Notes: generated by a model from the sequence alone, not told the origin. Shown: positions 1 to 8,770, counted from the stretch's first letter. The stretch is 64,000 bases of DNA from Bradyrhizobium sp. AZCC 1693 (GCF_036924745.1 NZ_JAZHSD010000001.1:6509001-6573000), one strand, 5' to 3'. Made by a program: numbers and translations.

Positions 1-412
1 GGGCGGATGAAGTCTGTTCGGATGCCGTCATTTTGGGATAAGGCCCGGTTCATGGCGCCGCGGCCCGCCCGGCGGATGTCGCCGGGCCGGAATCTGGCCC
101 GGCCCCCGCCACAGACACGGATTTGCGGTGCTCATCAATGGCGCAGGACGCATCGCGACCATGCAGCCCGCCTTAATCTGTTCCTTGTCTGTTGTTTGGG
201 GTTGCCAGCGGGCAGGCGAATATGCAATCAAAGGACGATTGATTCATGCGACCCAACCTTGGTTTGTTTTCCGGGCGCATGCAGTGGGTTATTCCGGGTT
301 AATTTCAGTACAGGGCGTTCGTTCGATCGCTGGGACCACGGATTTGCAGGCGGCGCTGCGCAGCAGCTTCGTCTGTCCGTGAGGCGAATTTCTAGAGAGA
401 TGGGTCATTCCG
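1..412. other. No supported gene
   Basis: Open frames exist here on both strands, but none has a recognisable domain, a convincing ribosome binding site or protein-like composition. They look like chance frames in G+C-rich DNA. A G+C-rich stretch around 57-115 can fold into a hairpin, with no clear role. Confidence 0.4.
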
Positions 413-589
413 TTGAGCAATCTGATCTCGGCCGAAGAAGCCGAAGCCGAAACACGTCTCCAGTTTGCAGTTCGCGCCAATTCGATTCTGGCGTTCATCG
501 AATGCGATGAGGAGCAGCGCCCGAAACTGCGCAAGGCCATCATCGAGGCGATGCTATGGGCGCAGACGCAGCCCACGCTGACCAGCTAG
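413..589 (+). CDS. Small hypothetical protein (58 aa), TTG start
   Basis: This short frame begins with TTG after an AGAGAG-like ribosome binding site and ends in TAG. The predicted product is acidic and probably helical: it starts MSNLISAEEAEAETRLQF and continues with alternating charged and hydrophobic residues to a QPTLTS end. There is no signal peptide or membrane segment. The family is not recognised. Composition is much more protein-like than in the competing frames over the same bases. It is convergent with the YbaK-like gene to its right. An in-frame stop at 380-382 limits any extension, and no ATG or GTG start is available. Confidence 0.5.
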   Translation: MSNLISAEEAEAETRLQFAVRANSILAFIECDEEQRPKLRKAIIEAMLWAQTQPTLTS

Positions 590-618
590 CGGCTTGCCGA
601 AGCAAACGCCAAGGCCGC

Positions 619-1092
619 TCACGCCACCAGTGCGCGCGCGATCGCGCCCGCCGCCTTCACGGCGTCTTGGGGAGCGAGTTCGACTTGCAAGCCGCGCTGG
701 CCGCCATTGAGGAACACGCTTGCATGGCCGAGCGCGGCTTCCTCGATCGCGACCGGCACGCGCTTCTTCTGCCCGAACGGCGAGATGCCGCCGACATGGT
801 AGCCGGTCAGCCGTTCGGCATCCGCCGGCCGCATCATCTTCGCCGCCTTGGCACCGAAGGCGCTCGCAAGCTTTTTCATGCTGACTTCACAGTCCGACGG
901 CACCACGGCGCAGACCGGCTTGCCGTCGGCCTCGGCCATCAGCGTCTTGAGCACGCGCGCAGGCGCAACGCCGAGCGCTTCCGCCGCCTGCAGCCCGATG
1001 CTGGCCGCATCCGGGTCGTAGTCGTAGGCATGCAGGGTGAATTTCACGCCCAGCTTTTCCAGCGCCTGCGTTGCACGGGTGGTTTTCGACAT
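619..1092 (-). CDS. ybaK: YbaK/EbsC-type Cys-tRNA(Pro) deacylase
   Basis: The 158-residue product matches the YbaK/ProX-like editing domain, a single-domain family of about 155-160 residues. Members hydrolyse Cys-tRNA(Pro) mischarged by prolyl-tRNA synthetase in the cytoplasm. Supporting segments are the N-terminal TRATQALEKLGVKFTLHAYD, the central AVVPSDCEVSMKKLASAFGA, and the substrate-pocket stretch GYHVGGISPFGQKKRVPV near residues 100-118. The reading frame extends upstream, but this ATG begins the family-typical N terminus and gives the expected length. The gene stands alone between a small hypothetical gene and purA. Related INS-domain editing proteins cannot be fully excluded, though the GGISPFGQ motif fits YbaK best. 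Confidence 0.9.
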   Translation of the reverse strand: MSKTTRATQALEKLGVKFTLHAYDYDPDAASIGLQAAEALGVAPARVLKTLMAEADGKPVCAVVPSDCEVSMKKLASAFGAKAAKMMRPADAERLTGYHVGGISPFGQKKRVPVAIEEAALGHASVFLNGGQRGLQVELAPQDAVKAAGAIARALVA

Positions 1093-1293
1093 GGCCTTTC
1101 CGTCATTGCCGGATGTTAATGGGGTCTCTCGCCCGGCGGTCAGGAATTTTACGGGGATATCAATGGGTTGGATCGGTTCTAAGACCCCCCTAAAACCGCC
1201 TTCTTGCTTGCCTAGAGCACCCGCTTCCTTTATCCGGTGGGGCTGCCTCGCACGCGAACGGCCCCGGCCGTGATTTTGGCTGGGCAACCTATA

Positions 1294-1337
1294 GCGTTTT
1301 CGAGCGAAGTGGAGACCGGTTCGCGTGAAGAAAACGC
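1294..1337. repeat. Dispersed palindromic repeat, GCGTTTTC family
   Basis: The ends gcgttttc and gaaaacgc are inverted, and the middle carries accggttcgcgtgaag. Near-identical copies or parts occur at 42942-42985, 34188-34278 and 33459-33483. This makes it a short interspersed repeat, not a single-copy control site. It lies between ybaK and purA. Confidence 0.75.
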
Positions 1338-1353
1338 GTCAGAACTAAAGGGC

Positions 1354-1398
1354 GCATGATCCGGAAATGTAGAGACCGGTTTTCCGGAAAGGTCATGC
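1354..1398. repeat. Palindromic repeat beside the purA promoter region
   Basis: The left arm gcatgatccggaaa is matched by an inverted right arm, tttccggaaaggtcatgc. The centre shares agaccggt with the preceding GCGTTTTC-family repeat. It sits 35 bases before purA and would form a hairpin if transcribed. Confidence 0.6.
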
Positions 1399-1432
1399 TG
1401 GGACCATCAGATTTGCAGGGAACACTTTAGAA

Positions 1433-2725
1433 ATGGCCAATGTTGTCGTCGTCGGCGCCCAATGGGGCGACGAGGGGAAGGGCAAGATCGTCGACTGGTT
1501 GTCGGAGCAGGCCGATATCGTCGTGCGCTTCCAGGGCGGCCACAATGCCGGCCATACGCTTGTCATCAATGGCGAGACCTACAAGCTGGCGCTGCTGCCC
1601 TCCGGCGTGCTGCGGCCCTCGAAGCTGGCCGTCATCGGCAATGGCGTGGTGTTCGATCCCCAGGCCTTCCTCGACGAGGTTGCAAAGCTGAAGGGCCAGG
1701 GCGTCGCCATCAGCCCGGACAACCTGCGCGTCGCCGAGAACGTCACGCTGATCCTGCCGCTGCACCGCGAGCTCGATGCGCTGCGCGAATCCTCCAACGC
1801 AGGCACTGCGATCGGCACCACCCGCCGCGGCATCGGCCCCGCCTATGAGGACAAGGTCGGCCGCCGCGCCATCCGCCTGATGGACTTAGCCGACCTCGAC
1901 ACGCTGCCGCACAAGATCGACCGTCTGCTGGCGCATCACAACGCGCTGCGCCGCGGGCTCAACCTCGAAGAATTCGACGGCAACGACATCCTCAAGGAAC
2001 TCACGGCGCTGGCACCGAAGCTGTTGCCCTACGCCGAAACCGTCTGGCGGCTGCTCGACATCAAACGCCGCGAGGGCAAGCGCATTTTGTTCGAGGGCGC
2101 GCAAGGCGCGCTTCTGGATGTGGATCACGGCACCTATCCCTACGTCACCTCGTCCAACACGGTGGCGGCGCAGGCGGCGACCGGCACCGGCATGGGCCCC
2201 GGCGCGGTCGGCTATGTGCTCGGCATCTGCAAGGCCTATACGACCCGCGTGGGCCAGGGCCCGTTCCCGACCGAACTCAACAACGAGATCGGCGAGGAGA
2301 TCGGCCGCCGCGGCAAGGAGTTCGGCGTCAACACCGGCCGCAAGCGCCGCTGCGGCTGGTTCGATGCCGTGTTGGTGCGCCAGACCGTCCGCACCTGCGG
2401 TATCACCGGGCTGGCACTTACGAAACTCGACATTCTCGACGGCTTCGACACCATCGAGGTCTGCACCGGCTACATGCTGGACGGCAAGGAAATCGACCAT
2501 CTGCCGGCGGGCGAGGGCGCCCAGGCCCGGGTGGTGCCTGTTTATGAGACGATCGAAGGCTGGAAAGAGCCGACGGCCAACGCCCGTTCCTGGGCAGATC
2601 TGCCGGCCCAGGCGATCAAATATGTCCGCCGGGTCGAGGAACTCGTGGGTTGTCCGATTGCATTGCTTTCCACCAGCCCCGAACGCGAGGATACTATCCT
2701 GGTACAGAACCCGTTCGAGGCTTAA
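1433..2725 (+). CDS. purA: Adenylosuccinate synthetase
   Basis: The enzyme joins IMP and aspartate with GTP hydrolysis to give adenylosuccinate, the first committed step of AMP synthesis, in the cytoplasm. The 430-residue length is standard for bacterial PurA. The N terminus carries the GTP-binding loop [16 protein letters not shown], then the IMP-site stretch [10 protein letters not shown]. Further conserved segments are [34 protein letters not shown] and [10 protein letters not shown]. The ATG follows a short purine-rich stretch and gives the canonical start [17 protein letters not shown]. The proline-rich membrane protein begins 37 bases downstream on the same strand, so the two may share a transcript. 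Confidence 0.98.
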   Translation: MANVVVVGAQWGDEGKGKIVDWLSEQADIVVRFQGGHNAGHTLVINGETYKLALLPSGVLRPSKLAVIGNGVVFDPQAFLDEVAKLKGQGVAISPDNLRVAENVTLILPLHRELDALRESSNAGTAIGTTRRGIGPAYEDKVGRRAIRLMDLADLDTLPHKIDRLLAHHNALRRGLNLEEFDGNDILKELTALAPKLLPYAETVWRLLDIKRREGKRILFEGAQGALLDVDHGTYPYVTSSNTVAAQAATGTGMGPGAVGYVLGICKAYTTRVGQGPFPTELNNEIGEEIGRRGKEFGVNTGRKRRCGWFDAVLVRQTVRTCGITGLALTKLDILDGFDTIEVCTGYMLDGKEIDHLPAGEGAQARVVPVYETIEGWKEPTANARSWADLPAQAIKYVRRVEELVGCPIALLSTSPEREDTILVQNPFEA

Positions 2726-2762
2726 CGGGGTGTTACGGCCGGGGCAGAAGTATTGAAGAGAA

Positions 2763-4388
2763 ATGGCTGATTATTACCCGCTGATCGCACGCGCCATCGC
2801 CGGCCTGGACCCCAATGCTCCAGGCGAGAGCCGGCGTGCGCTCTATGAGCGGGCTCGCACCGCGCTGATCGCGCAATTGCGCAGCGTTCAACCGCCGCTT
2901 TCCGAATCCGAAATCACCCGCGAGCGGCTGTCGCTGGAAGAGGCTGTACGCAAGGTCGAATCGGAAGCCGCCCAGCGCGCGCGCGAGGCAAGCCGGCCCG
3001 GTGGCGGCGGCAGCGGTGCCGCGCGCGGCGGTGACGCTTTCCGCCGCGCCAATGCCCGACCGCAGGAATCCGCAGGCCCTCCAGGTGCGCCGCCCGGTGC
3101 GATGCGCCAGCGTCCGCCTTCTCAAGCCCCCTCGCGCGAGGCCCGTCCGCCGCTTGGCCAGGATGAACAGCGCCCGCCGCGCAATCTGCGCGCCGATGCG
3201 CCGCCACCCGGCGCGCCGCGCCCGCAGCCGCCGCAGATTCCGATGCAGGATGCCGGGCTCCCGCCGCCGCCCCCTCGCCCCCGCCGCGGCCCCGACAACG
3301 GCGCGCCGCCGCTGCCGCAGCCGCCCGGCATGCGCGGCTTCCGCGACATCGCCGCCGACGCCGACGATCTCGGCCGCGCCGCGGCGCAAGCCAACCGTGC
3401 CGCGCGAAAAACCTATGCCAACGTGCCGTCGCCCTCGCCGGAGTTCGACCGGCTCGAGCCGAGCATGGAAAACCGCGGCGCCGATCCCGATGCGCCCTAT
3501 TCGTATGACGAATCGCTGGAGGAGGCCGACCGTTACGCGCCGCAGCCGTCGCAGCCGCAGCCGCCGTCGCGTGAGCGCTCGCGGCTCTCGCAGGATCGCG
3601 ACCGCGAGCCGAAGAAGCGCGCCCGCGCCGCGGGGGTGTTTCCGTTCAAGAGCGCGATTGCGGTCGGCATCGTGCTCATTCTGGTCGGCGCCGGCATCCT
3701 GTGGGGCAAGTCGGTCGTCACGACCGTGAGCGGCCTGTTCAAGTCCTCGCCTGTGGTGGAAGCGCCGAAGGATCCGGCCGCGCCCCAATCGCGTCCAAAA
3801 ATCCCCGATCGCGTCGGCCAGCCCTCGCCGAGCGAGAATGTGGCGCCGGTGGCGCAGCGCGTCGTGCTGTATGACGAGGACCCGTCCGATCCCAAGGGCA
3901 AGCAATATGTCGGCTCGGTGATCTGGCGCACCGAACCGATCAAGGCGAGCGGCAACCAGAAGCCCGATGTCGCCGTGCGCGCCGACATCGAAATTCCCGA
4001 CCGCAAGTTCAAGATGACGATGTCGTTTCGCCGTAACACCGACTCGTCGCTGCCGGCGAGCCACACCGCGGAACTGACCTTCATCCTGCCGCAGGATTTC
4101 TCCGGCGGCGGCGTCGGCAACGTGCCGGGCATTTTGATGAAGTCCAACGAGCAGGCGCGCGGCACGCCGCTGGCAGGCCTTGCCGTGAAAGTCACCGACG
4201 GCTTCTTCCTGGTCGGCCTCTCCAACGTCGATTCCGACCGCGCCCGCAATTTGCAGCTCCTGAAGGAGCGTTCCTGGTTCGACGTGCCCTTGGTCTATGT
4301 CAACCAGCGCCGCGCCATCATCGCAATCGAAAAGGGCGGCCCCGGCGAACGCGCGTTCAATGACGCGTTCGCGATGTGGGGCGAGTAG
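2763..4388 (+). CDS. Proline-rich single-pass membrane protein (541 aa)
   Basis: Three parts are visible. Residues 1-75 form a charged helical region rich in Arg and Glu (MADYYPLIARAIAGLDPNAP at the start). Residues 80-280 are a low-complexity Pro/Arg/Gly/Ala linker. One membrane helix near residues 296-318 (SAIAVGIVLILVGAGILWG) is followed by a more ordered C-terminal domain of about 200 residues containing a VGSVIWRTE segment. The topology suggests a cytoplasmic N terminus and periplasmic C terminus. No catalytic motif is recognised. It lies 37 bases after purA on the same strand. The function is unknown, and the family appears to be conserved in rhizobia. Confidence 0.8.
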   Translation: MADYYPLIARAIAGLDPNAPGESRRALYERARTALIAQLRSVQPPLSESEITRERLSLEEAVRKVESEAAQRAREASRPGGGGSGAARGGDAFRRANARPQESAGPPGAPPGAMRQRPPSQAPSREARPPLGQDEQRPPRNLRADAPPPGAPRPQPPQIPMQDAGLPPPPPRPRRGPDNGAPPLPQPPGMRGFRDIAADADDLGRAAAQANRAARKTYANVPSPSPEFDRLEPSMENRGADPDAPYSYDESLEEADRYAPQPSQPQPPSRERSRLSQDRDREPKKRARAAGVFPFKSAIAVGIVLILVGAGILWGKSVVTTVSGLFKSSPVVEAPKDPAAPQSRPKIPDRVGQPSPSENVAPVAQRVVLYDEDPSDPKGKQYVGSVIWRTEPIKASGNQKPDVAVRADIEIPDRKFKMTMSFRRNTDSSLPASHTAELTFILPQDFSGGGVGNVPGILMKSNEQARGTPLAGLAVKVTDGFFLVGLSNVDSDRARNLQLLKERSWFDVPLVYVNQRRAIIAIEKGGPGERAFNDAFAMWGE

Positions 4389-4573
4389 CTGTGGGGCGAG
4401 CAGCTGGAGCGCCGCAGATGCGCGCTCAAGCCTGAGCTGATCTCTACTGAGCCAGGAAATCGATAGCTAATCGATCGCTGCGCGGATAGCGACCGAGTCC
4501 AACAAGACGGCCTCGGCATTGCACATTCATCCGGCTGAGGCCGTTTGCGTCCGTCTTCGAGCGCAGCGGCCTG

Positions 4574-4846
4574 TCACTCGGCTGCTGCGGCGGCTCGCTT
4601 CCGCGCGGCGTGTTCGCGCTCCATCACGGCACGGCAACCTGGACTGACATGCGCGCGGTTCCTGGCCATGCAGGCGGTGATTCTCTGGACATTGGGAACT
4701 TCATGGCCGCATAGCCGCATGGCGTCGCCGGTGCACATCTGCTGCGCCTCCGACGAGAAGGCGAGGCTCGGAGTTACGGAAAGCGCCGTCGCCGCAACGG
4801 CGATGGCGACGAGAAATGCTACTCTGCTTGTACGATGGAAAGTCAT
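4574..4846 (-). CDS. Small exported cysteine-containing protein (90 aa)
   Basis: The start MTFHRTSRVAFLVAIAVAAT gives a classic signal peptide ending near a SLAFS site at about residue 30. The mature part has four cysteines in CTGDAMRLCGHEVP and CMARNRAHVSPGC, and a helical Lys/Arg/Ala-rich tail. The spacing resembles small periplasmic cysteine-rich-repeat proteins of alphaproteobacteria, so disulfides in the periplasm are likely. The frame extends about 80 bases further upstream, but only this ATG yields a clean signal peptide. No partner gene is adjacent and the function is not known. Confidence 0.65.
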   Translation of the reverse strand: MTFHRTSRVAFLVAIAVAATALSVTPSLAFSSEAQQMCTGDAMRLCGHEVPNVQRITACMARNRAHVSPGCRAVMEREHAARKRAAAAAE

Positions 4847-5608
4847 CGATGCGTTCCCCAAGGTTGCGCGCGGTGCTGGCCGCTGTTCACTGGGAGCGCT
4901 GCACGCGGTTTGCGCTGCCGCACGCGTCATCCATCACCCGGCGGTCACCCGGTGTGGTTGCTCGAATTCTGCCGATGTTCGAATCAAAAGTGCTGCGCCG
5001 CTCCGCCGCGAATTATGCGCTAATGCTGCGAAGCTGCAATGGCTCGCGTCAACACTTCCCTAACTGTTGCGTGCACGCCACGTCGATCGAAGCGAACAGA
5101 CTGCGTCTCCGTCCTCGACCGCGATCGAACAGACCCGCTCGGGCGATCGCGTCTTCAATGGCATGTTTGCGGCGTGGGGAAGTAAAGCCTCCGTCCCGCC
5201 CCGTAACATCCTGCGCGGTCGCCACCGCACGCTCCGTGGTGCGGCTTCCGTGACCCCGCAATATCCCTGAGGCCTCCGGAAGCGGGGGTGGTCGGCCCGG
5301 TTGCCGCAGCCGGCCGGGTTCGCCTTCCGCGCTGCAAAACTCAGTATAATTGCGGAAAATCCCGGCACCGAAACAACCACCCGTTAGGGAAGCCTGAGTA
5401 CGATAGGCGGCTATTGCTCGCACCCGCCTTATTGCTTTCGTTGGAGTGAAAAGGCTGCCGAAACCGGCCTTTCGAATGGCGCTCAAATGCTTGTTCATTC
5501 CGCTGCCGATGGATCCACGAAGACCCCGGCCATCCGCGCGATGGGGCGGCTGCTGGAAGCGTTCCGAACCGTGGGGTTGAAGGCGACCGGTGCGGAGGTG
5601 GGATAGCC
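4847..5608. other. Intergenic region without a supported gene
   Basis: About 760 bases separate the small exported protein from the DUF2336 gene. Several long frames cross it in conflicting directions, and none shows domain similarity, a good start or protein-like composition. A G+C-rich stretch at 5270-5335 could fold, and a structured RNA cannot be excluded. No known RNA family signature was recognised. Confidence 0.45.
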
Positions 5609-6742
5609 ATGCCTGCCGCTTCGTCGGATCTGCGCAAAGAATTGAACGGCGCCGAAGAGGATGGACCCGAGCACGATGCCCGGATTTTCGGGGAGGTGAC
5701 CGACCTGTTCCTGTCCAATGTCGGCCGCCTCGGTGATTCCCAGATCGCCGCGGTCGATGGCGTCCTCGCCCACCTGATCGCGCGGGTGGAAGCAGCGACC
5801 GTGATCCAGCTCAGCGAGGCCCTCGCCGGCATCGACCGCGCCCCGCGACAGACGATCCGCCAGCTTGCGTTCCACGAACAGCCCCAGGTGGCCGCGCCGG
5901 TTCTGAGAAGCTCCAGCTGTTTGTCGGAAGCCGACCTTCTCGAAATCGTCAAAAGCCGCAGCCAGCAGCATCTGCTGGCGATCTGCGATCGAAAGACGCT
6001 TAACGAAGCGCTGACGGACGCGCTGATGAGATTTGGCGACGTCAATATCTCCAACGCGCTCGCCCGGAATACGGGGGCGCGTTTTTCCGAATGCGGCTAC
6101 GCGACGCTGGTGGGGCGGGCGGAGCGTGACGAGGGGCTGGCGGAAAAGCTCGGCGTTCGCCTGGACATTCCCGGCAGCCTGCTGCGCGAGCTCATCGGCA
6201 AGGTTGCCGACGTGGTTCGCGCGCGCTTCTTGACGGCGCCGCGACCTGTCGTGCGGGGGAAAACCCAGGGTTCTGCGGCGGCCGCCGGACAGGGCGGCGC
6301 GGCCCGGAAGGCGATCGACTACACCCAGGCGCAAAGCGAGGTCGTTGCGCTCAATCGCACCGGCAAGCTGAATGATTCAATCGTCAACCGGTTCGCGGTG
6401 AGGGGCGAATACACCCACGTGGTCGCAGCCCTTGCCTTGAAGGCCGACGTCAAGGTCGAGGCGATCGAACCCCTGCTCGAACCCGACCGGGTGTATGGGC
6501 TGATCGTCGCCTGCAAGGCCGCCCGGCTGAGCTGGTCGACGACGACGATGATCGTGCGCAACCGGCCCAATTGCCCGCCATCCACCGACCGGGAACTCGA
6601 ACAATGCGTGGCGGTGTTTGAGTCCTTGCTGCTGTCGGTGGCGCAATGGACCATTCGATTTGGGTCGGATCGGATTCTTGCAAAGAAGAACGAGCCTGCA
6701 GCGGCGCCGACGGCGGGCAAGAAGGTGAGCCAGCCTGCTTGA
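5609..6742 (+). CDS. DUF2336 domain protein (377 aa)
   Basis: The protein is almost wholly helical and matches the alphaproteobacterial DUF2336 family by its repeated patterns, such as DLFLSNVGRLGDSQIAAVDG near residue 30 and SEADLLEIVKSRSQQHLLAI near residue 110. The middle repeats the pattern, and the C terminus is a lysine-rich tail. There is no signal peptide or membrane segment, so it should be cytoplasmic. A GGAGG ribosome binding site about 12 bases before the ATG supports the start. The role of DUF2336 proteins is unsettled and the neighbours give no functional link. Confidence 0.85.
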   Translation: MPAASSDLRKELNGAEEDGPEHDARIFGEVTDLFLSNVGRLGDSQIAAVDGVLAHLIARVEAATVIQLSEALAGIDRAPRQTIRQLAFHEQPQVAAPVLRSSSCLSEADLLEIVKSRSQQHLLAICDRKTLNEALTDALMRFGDVNISNALARNTGARFSECGYATLVGRAERDEGLAEKLGVRLDIPGSLLRELIGKVADVVRARFLTAPRPVVRGKTQGSAAAAGQGGAARKAIDYTQAQSEVVALNRTGKLNDSIVNRFAVRGEYTHVVAALALKADVKVEAIEPLLEPDRVYGLIVACKAARLSWSTTTMIVRNRPNCPPSTDRELEQCVAVFESLLLSVAQWTIRFGSDRILAKKNEPAAAPTAGKKVSQPA

Positions 6743-6955
6743 CGTCGGGTTCGCAGACGCGCGAAGGTTGCATCGAAGGCCGTTGGAAAGCTCCCGGCCC
6801 CTTGACTCCATCCTGACTGGATTTGAAATTGCGTGCGACAGGGCTCTGATGAGAAGCCGGATCATGTCCGGTTACGGAAGTGCGCTGTTGGTCCGACGGT
6901 GAGTCTTCTTTCTCGATACATGTTTCTCGATACATGGCTCAACGCAGAGGTCGCC

Positions 6956-7378
6956 ATGAAACGCTATCTGATCTTCGGCACTATCGGCCCGCTCGTCGGC
7001 GGGTTTTTGATGCTGTTCGCGACGACGGTGGCCTCGGGCTACTGGAAGGATACCAACTGGTCGGAGATCGGAAAATTCCTCGGCGCGTTCTTCAGGACGC
7101 TGCAGTACAGCTATCTGTTCGGTATCGTGCCGGCGCTGATGGTCGGCGCCATCGACGACATTCTCTATCACATCAAGCGGATTTCTCCCGTGGCGCGGAC
7201 GCTGATCCTGGGCGCCATCGGCTTTGCCGCCGCCTCGTTGCTCTATGGCTCGCGCGGTCCGGATACCGGCGTGATGCAGTTTGTGCTCTACGGCATCGTC
7301 GGCATGGTGCCTGCGATGCTGTCGTCCTGGCTGACGCACAGATATGCTGAAACGCCGCAGGCGGCGCATTCGACGTAA
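6956..7378 (+). CDS. Four-helix integral membrane protein (140 aa)
   Basis: Four hydrophobic helices are visible: near residues 4-25 (LIFGTIGPLVGGFLMLFATT), 50-68 (YSYLFGIVPALMVGAIDDI), 80-97 (LILGAIGFAAASLLYGS) and 105-122 (FVLYGIVGMVPAMLSSWL). There are short loops and a polar C terminus. The chosen ATG starts the first membrane helix and follows an AGAGGTC ribosome binding site. An upstream in-frame start would add only disordered residues. It resembles small uncharacterised membrane proteins of Bradyrhizobium. No catalytic or binding motif is seen and the role is unknown. Confidence 0.75.
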   Translation: MKRYLIFGTIGPLVGGFLMLFATTVASGYWKDTNWSEIGKFLGAFFRTLQYSYLFGIVPALMVGAIDDILYHIKRISPVARTLILGAIGFAAASLLYGSRGPDTGVMQFVLYGIVGMVPAMLSSWLTHRYAETPQAAHST

Positions 7379-7397
7379 CGCTTCGATACGGAAATCG

Positions 7398-7435
7398 TAG
7401 GGTGGGCAAAGGCGCGTTAGCGACGTGCCCACCAT
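7398..7435. repeat. GGTGGGCA palindromic repeat
   Basis: An imperfect palindrome runs from tagggtgggcaaagg to cgtgcccaccat. It follows the stop of the membrane protein gene by 20 bases and may form a hairpin in its 3' end. The pattern is familiar as a dispersed repeat of Bradyrhizobium chromosomes; only this copy is seen here. Confidence 0.55.
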
Positions 7436-7524
7436 CCATCGCACGCGAAATCGTGAAGCCGCGTTCAGTTCGTAGATCCGGATGAGCGAGTACGACGGTT
7501 GGAAATTGTTCGCGCGTCAACAAA

Positions 7525-7550
7525 AACGGCGGACCTTTCGGCCCGCCGTT
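7525..7550 (-). terminator. Possible rho-independent terminator (minus direction)
   Basis: The arms aacggcggacc and ggcccgccgtt form a stem with a short loop. Read on the minus strand the hairpin is followed by TTTTTG. No intact minus-strand gene lies immediately to its right, so it may serve antisense transcription or be a leftover. Confidence 0.4.
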
Positions 7551-7721
7551 CATGCGCATGTGATTGCAGTACGCTTACGTTACTGAAAGCCCCGAGCCCG
7601 CTCCAACCGCGGTTGAAGCTTGAACTATAGATTTTTTTCGCGGCCGATCTATCCGGGAAATGCCGGGGTCGGGGCGGCGGGCTGCCGACCGCGCCTCACG
7701 TCCCGTCGGCGCGGCAGCGGC

Positions 7722-7832
7722 GACATCGCCTTCGCATGCGGCTTCAACGATCTGTCCTGCTTCAACCGCTGCTTCCGCCGCCGCTTCGGCCTGACGCCGA
7801 CGCGGGGGCGCCGATACGCAGTGATAATTTGA
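7722..7832 (+). pseudogene. Remnant of an AraC-family regulator (C-terminal helix-turn-helix)
   Basis: The translated segment DIAFACGFNDLSCFNRCFRR followed by RFGLTPTRGRRY matches the second helix-turn-helix of AraC/XylS regulators, which usually ends such proteins. Nothing upstream in this frame (7620-7721) resembles the rest of an AraC protein, and no sensor domain is present. I read it as the surviving 3' end of a deleted regulator gene. Its stop lies just before the DUF4112 gene. Confidence 0.6.
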
Positions 7833-7866
7833 CGCAACTTGTACCTCGCATTCGCGTTCCCATGTG

Positions 7867-8403
7867 ATGACCATGTCAAACGACGATATCTACACACCGC
7901 CGCATTCACGTTCCGGGCCATCTTCCCGGACACGCGCGTCCGGGCGCGGCCCGGTCATCGACCAGGAGGGGCGCGAAATCCCCGAGCCGAACCTGCACAC
8001 GCAGTTCGAAGGTTTCCGGTTCGATTTCGGCCATTCCGCCGCCAATCCGTTCGGCGATCTGACGCGCGAGCAGCGGCTGGCGCGGCTCGATGCCATCGCC
8101 AAACTGCTCGATGTCGCCTTCATCGTGCCCGGCACCAAAATCCGCTACGGCATCGACGGGCTGATCGGCCTGATCCCCGTGGTCGGCGACATCATCACGA
8201 CGGCGATTTCGCTGTGGGTGGTGCGCGAGGCGCGGGCGCTCGGCGCGCCCTGGCACATTACGGCGCGGATGCTCGGCAATGTCGCGGTTGACGGCGTGGT
8301 CGGCCTGGTGCCGGTCGCGGGCGACGCCTTCGACGTCATGTTCCGCGCCAACGTCCGCAACGTGCGCATGCTCAAGCGCTGGCTCGACAAGCAGCCGCGC
8401 TGA
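7867..8403 (+). CDS. DUF4112 domain protein
   Basis: The product of about 178 residues has a polar, proline-rich N terminus and a DUF4112 domain from about residue 70 to the end. The domain contains VPGTKIRYGIDGLIGLIPVV with a GDIITTAISLWVVREA hydrophobic hairpin, a second GLVPVAGDAFDVMFRANVRN segment, and a basic end LKRWLDKQPR. The paired GLIPVVGD/GLVPVAGD repeats are the hallmark of this family. Two membrane-associated hairpins are likely. Several starts are close together (GTG 7864, ATG 7867, ATG 7873), and ATG 7867 is chosen without a strong ribosome site. The role is unknown. Confidence 0.85.
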   Translation: MTMSNDDIYTPPHSRSGPSSRTRASGRGPVIDQEGREIPEPNLHTQFEGFRFDFGHSAANPFGDLTREQRLARLDAIAKLLDVAFIVPGTKIRYGIDGLIGLIPVVGDIITTAISLWVVREARALGAPWHITARMLGNVAVDGVVGLVPVAGDAFDVMFRANVRNVRMLKRWLDKQPR

Positions 8404-8437
8404 CGCATGACGCTGGAAAATATGTCGCCAAAAAACA

Positions 8438-8462
8438 TGCCCTCGGAGATGTTCCGAGGGCA
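8438..8462 (-). terminator. Rho-independent terminator of the 8486-8770 gene
   Basis: The arms tgccctcgga and tccgagggca form a perfect 10-base stem with a five-base loop. On the minus strand it is followed by a run of T. It lies 24 bases after the stop of the minus-strand gene, and could also end transcription of the converging DUF4112 gene. Confidence 0.8.
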
Positions 8463-8485
8463 GTCCATTTATCGATGGCGGAATG

Positions 8486-8770
8486 TCAGGCCGCGTCGGC
8501 CTTGTCTTCGGCGCTGGCGGGCGCACGCGGACGGCGCGGCAGCGGGAAGGCTTCGCTTTCATAGAGCGAGCGGATGCCGCTCTGGTCGAAGCGTGCTTCC
8601 TCGACCTGCAGATAGGCGCCATTCAGCGAGTCCGCCGGCAGCTCCTCGATCGCGAAGCGAACTGCTTCGGCCGCGGTGCCAAAACGCCGATAGGCAAACC
8701 CGGCCCGCTTCTTCTTGCGGATCGCGGCGGGAAACAGTTCGGCGGCGGTGTTGTAGCTGAAGGGACGCAT
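8486..8770 (-). CDS. Small conserved hypothetical protein (94 aa)
   Basis: The product starts MRPFSYNTAAELFPAAIRKK and contains the compact segment FGTAAEAVRFAIEELPADSL, then an acidic, alanine-rich end. It has no signal peptide or membrane helix. The pattern of a basic N terminus and a short helix-rich core is seen in many small rhizobial proteins of unknown function. A GAGG ribosome binding site precedes this ATG; the longer frame upstream lacks one. A terminator follows directly. No functional partner is adjacent. Confidence 0.7.
   Translation of the reverse strand: MRPFSYNTAAELFPAAIRKKKRAGFAYRRFGTAAEAVRFAIEELPADSLNGAYLQVEEARFDQSGIRSLYESEAFPLPRRPRAPASAEDKADAA

Noticed and set aside
7..510. 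Long frame (167 codons) at the left edge, plus strand
   Set aside because: No domain, low-complexity Arg/Cys-rich composition and no ribosome site. It overlaps a better small frame (413-589).
2733..4064. 443-codon minus-strand frame opposite the proline-rich membrane protein gene
   Set aside because: It is an Arg/Gly/Ala-rich shadow of the plus-strand gene. The plus strand has a membrane helix and an ordered domain.
5049..5498. Minus-strand frames in the 4.8-5.6 kb gap
   Set aside because: Conflicting frames with no homology signals or starts. Composition looks like antisense of G+C-rich DNA.
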